Position numbers and translations under genes: made by a program. Positions 46,393 to 54,666 of a DNA stretch of 64,000 nucleotides are shown piece by piece. The notes under the pieces are model-generated. The model had not been told where the DNA came from and searched no databases. It saw only the letters and a program-made list of their open reading frames with translations. Location of the stretch: positions 95,526 to 159,525 of the forward strand of contig CAVPFW010000017.1 of NCBI GenBank assembly GCA_963703855.1. Direction: 5' to 3'. Position 1 is the stretch's first letter, and the number at the start of each line of letters is the position of its first letter. This stretch comes from AP-15 sp963703855 (GTDB lineage Bacteria; Pseudomonadota; Alphaproteobacteria; ATCC43930; CGMCC-115725).

Positions 46393-47205
46393 ATGCGCCC
46401 GATTTCCCTTCCTCGGTGGTTTGGTCTCGCCGCGCTGACGGTCTTGCTCGCGGGCTGCGGCGGCGGGACTAAAGACGCCTATATCGAAAAGCCGGTCGAC
46501 GATCTCTATAATCAAGCAATGGACGAAATGGTCGAGGAGCGCTACGCCCAGGGAGCCAAAACCTTCGAGCAGGTCGAGAGTCAACACCCTTATTCAGTAT
46601 GGGCGACCAAGAGCCAGCTGATGTCGGCCTATTCCCTGTATGAGGCGGGAGATTACGGTCAAGCGATCATCGCCGCCGACCGTTTTATCCAGCTGCATCC
46701 GGGAAACCGTGACGTCGACTATGCGTATTATTTAAAGGCGATCTCTTATTATGTTCAGATCGTCGATGTCGGCCGCGACCAGAAGACGACCGAGCTTGCC
46801 CTCAAGGCTCTCGATGACGTAGTTCGCCGTTTTCCCGACACCAAATACGCCCGCGACGCCAAGCTCAAGCTCGATTTCACCCGCGACCATCTGGCCGGAA
46901 AAGAGATGGAAATCGGCCGCTATTACCTGAAGCGGGGGCAATACCTGGCGGCGATCAACCGCTTCAAGCGCGTCATCGACAATTACCAGACGACGACCCA
47001 TGTCCCCGAAGCGCTCGAACGTCTGGTCGAATGCGACCTCGCGCTGGGGCTGACCGCCGAGGCGAAGCAGAACGCGGCGGTCCTCGGCTATAATTATCCG
47101 GGCACCGCATGGTATGGCGACGCCTATGCCCTGCTGAGCGGGACCAGCGAGCCGGATGCGCAAACCCAAAGCTGGCTGGGGCGGACCATCGGAAGCCTGT
47201 TCTAA
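46393..47205 (+). CDS. bamD: Outer membrane protein assembly factor BamD
   Basis: A 270-residue outer-membrane lipoprotein of the BAM complex. The lipobox LLAGC is at residues 17-21, followed by tetratricopeptide-type repeats: PVDDLYNQAMDEMVEERYAQGAKTFEQVESQHPYS, AYSLYEAGDYGQAIIAADRFIQLHP, VDYAYYLKAISYYVQI and LKRGQYLAAINRFKRVIDNYQTTTHVPEALERLVEC. Its place after lpxC is standard in alphaproteobacteria. Confidence 0.96.
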   Translation: MRPISLPRWFGLAALTVLLAGCGGGTKDAYIEKPVDDLYNQAMDEMVEERYAQGAKTFEQVESQHPYSVWATKSQLMSAYSLYEAGDYGQAIIAADRFIQLHPGNRDVDYAYYLKAISYYVQIVDVGRDQKTTELALKALDDVVRRFPDTKYARDAKLKLDFTRDHLAGKEMEIGRYYLKRGQYLAAINRFKRVIDNYQTTTHVPEALERLVECDLALGLTAEAKQNAAVLGYNYPGTAWYGDAYALLSGTSEPDAQTQSWLGRTIGSLF

Positions 47206-47477
47206 CCCGGCAGCAGCCTTAACGCTGCGACCGGATCAAAAGCCCGAGACAAGATTAAAAATTGTTCATTTCGCGGCGGCGACGCTTTAAAGGTCTATTG
47301 CCGCCCTTGCTGCCACGCTTCCTTGCGTTTCCCGCAACATGTTCAACCGAAGGACCTTTACCGCTCTGCTGCCGCTGCGCTACAATCGTTGCGATATAGC
47401 TTGCGATCGATGGAAAAGACATTAGCTTGCTCAGAAGCAATGCACTCCGTATATCCGAGCTGCAGGCGGAGAACGCA
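47206..47477. other. Intergenic region before the toxin-antitoxin pair
   Basis: Contains AT-rich segments (AAGATTAAAAATTGTTC near 47250) and two direct TTGCGAT repeats 12 bp apart (47389-47395, 47401-47407) just upstream of the antitoxin gene, possibly its operator. No gene supported. Confidence 0.4.
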
Positions 47478-47660
47478 ATGGATAGCAAGACGAAGACGAT
47501 CCTTGACGCGGTCGACCAGCAGGCCGAGGCGCGCGCAACTGCTGAAGCAGAGGCGGATGCCAGCGCGGGCCGGGTTGTTTCGCATCAGGACGTGGTGAAG
47601 TGGCTGAGGTCCTGGGGCGCGCGCAATGAATTGCCCTGTCCTATTCCAAAGGCTCGGTGA
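47478..47660 (+). CDS. Antitoxin of a ParE/RelE-type module
   Basis: A 60-residue protein: MDSKTKTILDAVDQQAEARA and GRVVSHQDVVKWLRSWG, the acidic helical plan seen in antitoxins next to ParE/RelE-type toxins ('G...S...V..WL.SWG' near the end). GGAGAA lies before ATG 47478. The next gene starts inside its stop codon (GTGA), so antitoxin and toxin are coupled. The pair sits between bamD and recN, which are usually adjacent. Confidence 0.75.
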   Translation: MDSKTKTILDAVDQQAEARATAEAEADASAGRVVSHQDVVKWLRSWGARNELPCPIPKAR

Positions 47661-47938
47661 CACCGGTCGTTTGGACTTTTTCGGCACTGGCCGATCTTGA
47701 GGGCATTCGTCGCTACATCGGAAACTTCAATCCGCATGCGGCCCGCGAAATGGCAGAGCGGATCATCGACGCTGGCAACAGCCTCGCGATGTTTCCCTAT
47801 CGCGGTCGTCAGGTGACAGGAACGCGTTTGCACGAGGTTACGCTCGTCCGCCCCTATATCATTCGCTACCGAATCGATCCAGGTCAGGTGGTAATCCTGC
47901 GCATTCGGCATGGTGCGCGCCGTCCGACGCAACCCTGA
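47657..47938 (+). CDS. ParE/RelE-superfamily toxin
   Basis: A 93-residue protein: VVWTFSALADLEGIRRYIGNFNPHAAREMAERIIDA, FPYRGRQVTGTRLHEVTL, RPYIIRYRID.GQVVILRIRHGARRP, the RelE/ParE fold with the typical 'A..DL..I..YI', 'R.Y.I.YR' and 'I.....I.H..R.P' motifs. ParE acts on gyrase and RelE cleaves mRNA; the RYRI and IRHGAR pattern fits ParE slightly better. GTG start overlapping the antitoxin stop. Confidence 0.85.
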   Translation: MTPVVWTFSALADLEGIRRYIGNFNPHAAREMAERIIDAGNSLAMFPYRGRQVTGTRLHEVTLVRPYIIRYRIDPGQVVILRIRHGARRPTQP

Positions 47939-48115
47939 CGCCTGGCAACCCCTGGTCCTAATAGCAGACGTAGGTTGCCTCACAGAGTACGGGTTGGTGG
48001 GGACCCGCACTGCGGGAGAGTGGGGCTGGCACCGACTGAAGACCTTTCCCCACATGTGATGCGGGCCGGGTGCGAAGGCTAGTTTGCCCCCTGCGGGGCC
48101 TATATCATCAAGGGA

Positions 48116-49894
48116 ATGCTGCTCGGCTTGACCATCCGCGATGTTGTGCTGATCGATCGGCTCGATTTGGCCTTTCGCGCGGGGTTGTGCGTGCTGACCG
48201 GGGAGACCGGGGCGGGGAAGTCGATCTTGCTCGATGCGCTCGGGCTGGCGTTGGGGAGGCGGGCCGAGGCCGGGCTGGTGCGCGACGGGGCAGGCGAGGC
48301 CGCGGTCACCGCCGAATTCGCGGTCGGGCGCAACCATCCGGCCCATGCGATCCTGGGCGAAGCCGGGCTCGACGGCGCCGGCGAGACGATCGTATTGCGC
48401 CGGCTGCTGCGCGCCGACGGGCGCAGCCGCGCCTTTGTCAATGACGAGGCGACGAGCATCGGCCTCTTGCGCCAGCTCGGCGACAGCCTCGTTGAGATCC
48501 AGGGCCAGTTCGAGCAGCACGGCCTGCTCGACCCCGCCAATCACTGCATGATCCTCGACGCCTTCGCCGAGCATTCGGGCGGCGCCGCGGCGTTGGCGCA
48601 GGCGTGGCGGAATTGGCGCGCGGCGCGCATGCGCGAGGATGAGGCGGCGCGGCTCGTCGCCGCCAGCCGCGAGGAGGAGGATCTGCTGCGCCACCATCTT
48701 GCCGAGCTCGACGCGCTGATGCCCGAACCCGGCGAGGAGGACCATCTGGCCGCCCGGAGAACCCTGCTGCAAAACGCCGAGCGCCTGGCTGAAACCTTGA
48801 ACGAAGCCATCGGCGAGCTTGACGGCGATGCCGGCGCGCAAGCCGCTCTTTCCCGCGCGATTCGGCGGCTGGAGCGGGCCCGCGAGCGCGCTCAGGGCCT
48901 GCTCGACGAGGCGCTGGAAGCGGCAGAGCGCGCCGCCAACGAGACCGCCGATGCCCTTGCGGTGCTCGAAGCCGCGGGCCGCAGCCTCGAGCTCGACCCG
49001 CGCGAGCTGGAGATGGTCGAGGAGCGGCTGTTCGCGCTGCGCGCCGCCGCCCGCAAGCACCAGGTGGCGGTGGCCGACCTGCCGGCGTTGCGCGACGCGC
49101 TCGCCGCCCGGCTTGAAGCGATCGAAACCGGGGCCGACGATGCCGCGAAGCTCGCCCGGACGACCGCCGCCGCCCGCGCCGAATTCGTCGCCGCGTCGGA
49201 GCGGGTGTCGCGGGCGCGGGCCGCGGCCGCCCACCGCCTCGATGCCGGCGTCGCGGCCGAGCTGAAGCCGTTGCGGCTCGACAAGGCCAAGTTTCGCACG
49301 GTGCTGACCCCGCTCGCCGAGCCCGAATGGGGCGAGCATGGCTGCGAGCGCGTGCAGTTCGAGATTGCCACCATCCCCGGGGCGCCGTTCGGGCCGCTGG
49401 CGCGGATCGCCTCGGGCGGCGAATTGTCGCGCTTCATGCTCGCCCTGAAGCTGGTGCTGGCCGGCACGTCTTCGGTGCCGACCTTGATTTTCGACGAGGT
49501 CGACAGCGGCATCGGCGGGGCGGTCGCGGCCGCGGTCGGCGAGCGGTTGCAGCGCCTCGGCACCAGCCTGCAGGTCCTGGTCGTCACCCATTCGCCGCAG
49601 GTCGCCGCCCGCGGCGCCCATCACTGGCGGGTCGCCAAGCGGCTTTCCGGGCATCAGACCGTGACCCGGGTCGAGGAGCTCGACCCGGATACGCGGCAGG
49701 AGGAGATCGCCCGCATGCTGTCCGGGCGCACCGTTACCGCCGAGGCGCGCGCCGCAGCCGCGAGCCTGATCGCGGGGGGCCTGATCGCCGAGGGCCTGAC
49801 CGCCGAGGGCCTGACCGCCGAGGGCCTGACCGCCGAGGGCCTGACCGCCGAGGGCCTGACCGCCGGGGGCCTGACCGCCGGGGGCCGCGCATGA
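48116..49894 (+). CDS. recN: DNA repair protein RecN
   Basis: A 592-residue SMC-like ATPase in double-strand break repair. LTIRDVVLIDRLDLAFRAG, Walker A TGETGAGKSILLDALGLALG, VEIQGQFEQHGLLDP, long coiled coils, the signature IASGGELSRFMLALKL and Walker B TLIFDEVDSGIGG, ending VTHSPQVAARG..HW.V. The last ~40 residues are (L-[IT]-A-[GE]-G) repeats from a 15-bp tandem array (49766-49885), beyond the family end at about ARAAAASLIA. Stop overlaps the ligA start. Confidence 0.95.
   Translation: MLLGLTIRDVVLIDRLDLAFRAGLCVLTGETGAGKSILLDALGLALGRRAEAGLVRDGAGEAAVTAEFAVGRNHPAHAILGEAGLDGAGETIVLRRLLRADGRSRAFVNDEATSIGLLRQLGDSLVEIQGQFEQHGLLDPANHCMILDAFAEHSGGAAALAQAWRNWRAARMREDEAARLVAASREEEDLLRHHLAELDALMPEPGEEDHLAARRTLLQNAERLAETLNEAIGELDGDAGAQAALSRAIRRLERARERAQGLLDEALEAAERAANETADALAVLEAAGRSLELDPRELEMVEERLFALRAAARKHQVAVADLPALRDALAARLEAIETGADDAAKLARTTAAARAEFVAASERVSRARAAAAHRLDAGVAAELKPLRLDKAKFRTVLTPLAEPEWGEHGCERVQFEIATIPGAPFGPLARIASGGELSRFMLALKLVLAGTSSVPTLIFDEVDSGIGGAVAAAVGERLQRLGTSLQVLVVTHSPQVAARGAHHWRVAKRLSGHQTVTRVEELDPDTRQEEIARMLSGRTVTAEARAAAASLIAGGLIAEGLTAEGLTAEGLTAEGLTAEGLTAGGLTAGGRA
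49766..49885. repeat. 15-bp tandem repeat, eight units, at the end of recN
   Basis: Unit CTGACCGCCGAGGGC. The first two units carry T for C at position 5, and the first, seventh and eighth carry G-rich variants; units 3-6 are identical. The array is a multiple of three, so copy number changes keep the recN frame. It ends five bases before the ligA ATG. Confidence 0.95.
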
Positions 49895-52025
49895 GCGCGT
49901 CGCGGCGTCGCCGCGCCGAGCCCGATCCGCGCCCGACCGACCGGCTGACCGAGGAGGAGGCCCGCGACGAGCTGGCGGCGCTGGCCGAGGAGATCCGGCG
50001 TCACGACCGGCTCTATTACGCGGAGGCGGCGCCGGAGATCTCAGACGCCGATTACGACGCGCTGCGTCGCCGCAATTCTGAGATCGAAGCGCGTTTTCCG
50101 GAGCTGATCCGAACCGACAGCCCGCAGCAGCGGGTCGGCTCCGCGCCGGCCGCCGGGTTTGCCAAGGTCACCCATACGCGGCCGATGCTGTCACTCGAAA
50201 ATGCCTTTGAGGAAGCCGATGTCCGCGACTTTTTCGCCGGCATTCGCAATTTTTTCAGCCGGCCGGCGGATCGTGCATTGGTTGCCGAGGATGCGATCGA
50301 GATCATGGCCGAGCCGAAGATCGACGGGCTCTCGCTCGGGCTGCGCTATCGGCGGGGCCGCCTCGTGCAGGGGGCGACGCGCGGCGACGGCGTCACCGGG
50401 GAGGATGTGACCGCAAACATCCGTACCTTGGCGAGCGTGCCGCAGGTGCTGGCCGGCGCCGGCTGGCCCGAGCTGATCGAGATCCGCGGCGAAGTCTATA
50501 TGGAGCGCACCGGATTTTTCGCCTTGAACGAGGAGCGCGCGGCCGCCGGCGAGACGGTCTTTGCCAATCCGCGCAATGCCGCCGCCGGCTCGTTGCGCCA
50601 GCTCGACCCGGCGATCACCGCGCGCCGGCCGCTCAAATTCTTCGCCTATGCGTGGGGCGAGGCGAGCGCGCCCTTTGCCCGCACCCATGCCGAGGCGCTG
50701 GGGCGGTTTCGCGCCTGGGGGCTGACGGTCAACGAGCGCTCGCGCCTGTGCCATGGGGTCGATGAGGTGCTCGCCTATTACCGCGACATCGCCGCCGACC
50801 GCACGGCCTTGCCCTACGACATCGACGGCGTCGTCTACAAGGTCAACGACCTTGGGCTGCAAGAACGCCTCGGCATGGTCAGCCGGGCGCCGCGCTGGGC
50901 GCTCGCGCACAAATTCCCGGCGCAGCAGGCGCAGACCGTGCTGCGCGACATCCTGATCTCGGTCGGACGGCAGGGCGCCTTGACCCCGGTCGCGGCACTG
51001 GAGCCGATCACGGTCGGCGGGGTCGTCGTGCAGCGCGCCACCCTGCACAACGAGGACGAGATCGCGCGCAAGGACGTGCGCATCGGCGACACCGTCATCG
51101 TGCAGCGCGCCGGCGACGTCATCCCGCAGATCGTCGGGGTGGTGGCCGAGCGCCGTCCCCCGAGGCGCAGCCCTACCGGTTTCCCGACCATTGCCCGGTG
51201 TGCGGCAGCCTGGCCGTGCGCGAGCCCGGCATGGTCGCGCGGCGCTGCACCGGCGGCCTGATCTGCGCGGCGCAGGCGGTCGAGCGGCTCAAGCATTTCG
51301 TCGCCCGCGACGGCTTCGACATCGAGGGGCTCGGCACCAGGCACATCCAGGCGTTTTGGGAGGACGGGCTGATCCATCAGCCGGGCGACATCTTCCGGCT
51401 CGACCCCGAGATCATCGAGAAGCGCGAGGGCTGGGGCGGGGTCAGCGCGCGCAAGCTCGTCGCCGCGATCGACGAGCGTCGGCGTATCGCGCTCGACCGC
51501 TTCATCAACGCGCTCGGCATTCCGCAGGTGGGCCAGGCGACGGCGCGGCTGCTCGCCCGCCATTATCGCTCGCTCGCGCGCTGGCGGGCCGAGATGGAGA
51601 TGGCGCAGGACCCGGACAGCGACGCGCGGGCCGGGCTGATCGATGTCCACGGCATCGGCGGTGACATGGCCGCCGACATCATCGGCTTTTTCGCCGAGCC
51701 GCATAACCGCGCCGTGCTCGACGATCTCGCGCGGGAGGTCACTGTGCTCGATTACGCGGCGCCTGGGCAGCGCACGGCCTCGCCGCTCGCCGGCAAGACC
51801 GTCGTCTTCACCGGATCCCTCGAGGCGATGAGCCGGTCCGAGGCGAAGGCGCGCGCCGAGGCATTGGGCGCCAACGTCACCAGCTCGGTGTCGGCCAAGA
51901 CCGACTTTGTCGTCGCCGGCGTCGATCCCGGCTCGAAGGCGACAAAGGCGGCGGCCCTCGGCGTCACCCTGCTCGATGAGGCCGCCTGGCTGGCGCTCGC
52001 CAACGAGGCCGGCGCGGCGCGGTGA
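49891..52025 (+). CDS. ligA: NAD+-dependent DNA ligase LigA (one frameshift)
   Basis: Seals nicks in replication and repair. DRLYYAEAAPEISDADYDALRR (NAD+ domain Ia), the adenylation motif EPKIDGLSLGLRY with K143, RGDGVTGEDVTANI, RGEVYM, FANPRNAAAGSLRQLD, DGVVYKVN, the zinc finger CPVCGSLAVREPGMVARRC...ICAAQ, HhH motifs (GIPQVGQATARLLA) and the BRCT domain GKTVVFTGSLEAMSRSEAKA. One G is missing near 51162 (CCCCCGAGG for CCCCCGGAGG), breaking the frame just before the zinc finger; restored length is 711 residues. Essential gene, so probably a read error. Confidence 0.95.
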
Positions 52026-52034
52026 TCGCCGGCG

Positions 52035-53072
52035 GTGTTCCGCATCGACGCCCCGAGCGACGAGGCCCGCAGCGAGCCGCTGTTCGCGCCCGGCCTGGCG
52101 GTCGCCGGCCTGCCTCTTTTGTCGCCGTCGCGGTCGCCGCTGGCAATCGACCCCGAGCGCCGACGCGAACCGCCGACGCCGATCGCCCGGATCGCGCCGC
52201 GTCGATCGCCCCCGCTGCCCGAACCCGAACGGCCGGTCGGGTCAGACCCGCGCAAGCGTCCGTTCGGACCGATCGGCTCGCTGCTGCTGCATCTGCTGCC
52301 GCTGCTGCTGCTGCTCGACTGGCCGATGCACCCGCCCGCCGAGATCACCCCGATCCCGGTGCAGCTCGTGTTCGAGCCGCCGCCACCCCCTCCGCCGCCG
52401 TCGAAGCCCGCGCACAAGCCGCAGCCGAAACCGGAGGCGCGGCCGCCGCCCGGGCGCATCGCGTCGGAAAATATGGGCGCCGCGCAGACCAAGGGGCGCG
52501 ACCAGGCAAAAAGCGACGAGCCCACCCCCGACAAGGAACCGGCGACGACGACCGAATCGCCGCTCGAAATGCCGCAGCGGACGGCTTTTCTCCCGCCGCC
52601 GCCGTTTCTGCCGGCGCCCCCCGACCTCACCTTGCCAACACCGCCTGACCCAAATGCGGCGCTGATGCCCAAGCCGCCGGCGAAACCGTCCCCGGCCGCC
52701 CGCCAGCCGGTGCGGCGGCTGCCGCAGCGGGCGCATCTGGTGCCGCGGCCGGCGCGATTCCCGGGCCCCGCCGCCACCCGCGACGAATACCTGGCCTATC
52801 TCGCGGCCCTCGCCCGGCAGCATATCGGCCTGTTGTCCCGCTCGCTGCTCGACGGGCGGCGCGGCGAAACGATCATCAACGTGCTGGTGCTCGACGACGG
52901 CACGGTGGCGATGCTGCGGGTCGGACAGAGCTCGGGGTATCCCGACGTCGATGTCAGGGTCGAGGAGATGATCCGGGCGGTCGGCCGGTTTCCGCCCTTG
53001 CCGCAATGGTTTCAGGGACCGAGCATGCAGCTCGAGTTCCGGCTCCAATTTCCCGAGGCGCTGGAATATTGA
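52035..53072 (+). CDS. TonB-family energy-transducer-like protein
   Basis: A 345-residue protein. An Arg/Pro-rich N-terminus, one membrane helix (GPIGSLLLHLLPLLLLLDW), a long proline-rich linker (VFEPPPPPPPPSKPAHKPQPKPE) crossing the periplasm, and a C-terminal ~90-residue domain (DEYLAYLAALARQHI, IINVLVLDDGTVAMLRVGQSSGYPDVDVRVEEMIRAVGRFPPLP) that matches the TonB C-terminal fold. No exbBD nearby. The GTG start at 52035 lies nine bases after ligA. Overlaps the Nramp-like gene. Confidence 0.8.
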   Translation: MFRIDAPSDEARSEPLFAPGLAVAGLPLLSPSRSPLAIDPERRREPPTPIARIAPRRSPPLPEPERPVGSDPRKRPFGPIGSLLLHLLPLLLLLDWPMHPPAEITPIPVQLVFEPPPPPPPPSKPAHKPQPKPEARPPPGRIASENMGAAQTKGRDQAKSDEPTPDKEPATTTESPLEMPQRTAFLPPPPFLPAPPDLTLPTPPDPNAALMPKPPAKPSPAARQPVRRLPQRAHLVPRPARFPGPAATRDEYLAYLAALARQHIGLLSRSLLDGRRGETIINVLVLDDGTVAMLRVGQSSGYPDVDVRVEEMIRAVGRFPPLPQWFQGPSMQLEFRLQFPEALEY

Positions 53073-54418
53073 CCGAGACACCATTCACCCCTGCTACCGC
53101 ACTCCCGGATGCGCAAATCACGCGACCGCTCGCCGCGCGGATCGCGCATCATTGGGCGCCACGCAAGCCGCGCCGGCGCGGGCTCCTGGCCTTTCTGGGT
53201 CCGGGCTTGATCACTGGAGCCTCCGACGACGATCCGAGCGGCATCGCCACCTATTCCCAGGTCGGCGCGCAGTTCGGCTACAGCATGGCCTGGGTCATGC
53301 TGTTCATCTGGCCGCTGATGGCCGCCATCCAGGAGGTCAGCGCGCGGATCGGCCGGGTCACCGGCGACGGGATCGCCGGCAACATTCGCGAACACTACCC
53401 GCGATGGCTGCTGCAGGTCATCGTCGCGCTGCTGCTCGCCGCCAACATCATCAATCTCGGCGCCGACCTGGGTGCGATGGGCGCGGCCCTGAGCCTGCTG
53501 TTGGGCGGGCCGATCAAGCTCTACGTCGTCGGCTTTGCCGTCGGCTGCGCCGTGCTCGAAGTATTCTCGCGTTATGAGCGCTATGTCCGGATCATGAAGT
53601 GGACGGCGGTGTCGCTGTTCGCCTACGTCGCCGCCGCGCTCGCAGTCGACGTGCCCTGGGGCAAGGTCGTTTACCACACCTTGGTGCCGAGCTTGATCTG
53701 GCAAAAGGACTATCTCGTCGCGATCGTCGCCGTTCTCGGCACGACGATCACGCCCTACTGCTTTTTCTGGCAGTCGTCGGAGGAGGCCGAGGAGGAGCGC
53801 ATCGATCCGGCCGCTCACCCGCTGATCGAGGCGCCCGGCGAGGCCCGGGCGGCGATCAGCCGGATCCGCATCGACACCTATCTGGGGATGGGATTCTCCA
53901 ATTTGATCAGTCTGTTCATCATCATCACCACGGCGGCTACGTTGAACGCGCACGGGATCACCGACATCCAGACCTCGTCGCAGGCGGCAGAGGCGCTGCG
54001 ACCGATCGCAGGCGCGTTCGCCTTTGCCGTTTTCGCCGCCGGCATCATCGGGATCGGCCTGCTCGCGGTGCCGGTGCTGGCCGGGTCGGCCGCCTATGCG
54101 CTGGGCGAGGCGTTCGGCTGGCCGACCGGCCTCAGCCGGTTGCCGCGGGACGCCAAGGCGTTTTACGGGACGATCGCGCTCGCGACCCTGATCGGAATTT
54201 TCATCAATTTTATCCATATCGACCCGATCAAGGCGCTGTTCTGGTCGGCCGTGCTGAACGGGGTCGTGGCGGTCCCGCTGATGGCCATAATCATGGTCAT
54301 GGCCCGGCAGGAGCGGGTGATGGGGGCATTTGTCGTGCCCCGCGCATTGTGGGCGATGGGCTGGCTGTCGACCGCGGTCATGGCGGTCGCGGTGGCCGCG
54401 ATGTTCGCGACTTGGTAA
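53069..54418 (+). CDS. Nramp-related divalent metal transporter with altered metal-site motifs
   Basis: A 449-residue membrane protein with about 11 helices. LAFLGPGLITGASDDDPSGIATYSQVGAQFG corresponds to TM1, with DPSG instead of the DPGN of classical Nramp; TM6 reads TTITPYCFFWQSSEEAEEER instead of the 'MPHN..LHS' motif, so the methionine that favours Mn/Fe is replaced. This belongs to a bacterial Nramp-related branch whose substrate is not settled. The TTG at 53069 overlaps the stop of the TonB-like gene; a GTG at 53006 would add 21 residues. Confidence 0.85.
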   Translation: MTETPFTPATALPDAQITRPLAARIAHHWAPRKPRRRGLLAFLGPGLITGASDDDPSGIATYSQVGAQFGYSMAWVMLFIWPLMAAIQEVSARIGRVTGDGIAGNIREHYPRWLLQVIVALLLAANIINLGADLGAMGAALSLLLGGPIKLYVVGFAVGCAVLEVFSRYERYVRIMKWTAVSLFAYVAAALAVDVPWGKVVYHTLVPSLIWQKDYLVAIVAVLGTTITPYCFFWQSSEEAEEERIDPAAHPLIEAPGEARAAISRIRIDTYLGMGFSNLISLFIIITTAATLNAHGITDIQTSSQAAEALRPIAGAFAFAVFAAGIIGIGLLAVPVLAGSAAYALGEAFGWPTGLSRLPRDAKAFYGTIALATLIGIFINFIHIDPIKALFWSAVLNGVVAVPLMAIIMVMARQERVMGAFVVPRALWAMGWLSTAVMAVAVAAMFATW

Positions 54419-54428
54419 TTCTGACCGC

Positions 54429-54590
54429 TCAGGGGCTTTCCGGCTCGGCCGAGGGATCGGCGTCGTCGCCGGCGCCGGTTTTGCGCGATGCCGCACGCTC
54501 CTGCTGCTGCTTGATCTTTTCTTCCTTCTTGGCCTTCTTGACGCGGTCGCGTTCGGCGCGTTCGATCCGGTAGTTGGGTCTGTACGGCAT
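54429..54590 (-). CDS. Small, highly charged conserved protein
   Basis: A 53-residue protein: MPYRPNYRIERAERDRVKKA, then KKEEKIKQQQERAASRK and an acidic tail. The first 20 residues form a conserved block seen in small alphaproteobacterial hypothetical proteins, probably a helix with many Lys/Arg/Glu. It is short and on the opposite strand to its neighbours. The function is unknown. Confidence 0.65.
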   Translation of the reverse strand: MPYRPNYRIERAERDRVKKAKKEEKIKQQQERAASRKTGAGDDADPSAEPESP

Positions 54591-54666
54591 CAGGCAAAGC
54601 TCCTATCGGCGGACAAAGCTCCTATCGGCTCGCCCTCGGGCGGCTCGCAAACCATGGGTGAGGGAA

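Noticed and set aside
47939..48115. Possible small RNA between the toxin gene and recN
   Set aside because: Some GC-rich complementarity (GGGACCCGCACTGCGGG) but no promoter or terminator that I can support.
47585..49654. 689-codon minus-strand open frame over the toxin gene and recN
   Set aside because: Antisense shadow; recN on the plus strand has all ATPase motifs.
49766..49885. Possible CRISPR array
   Set aside because: The 15-bp units are head-to-tail without spacers; it is a coding minisatellite.
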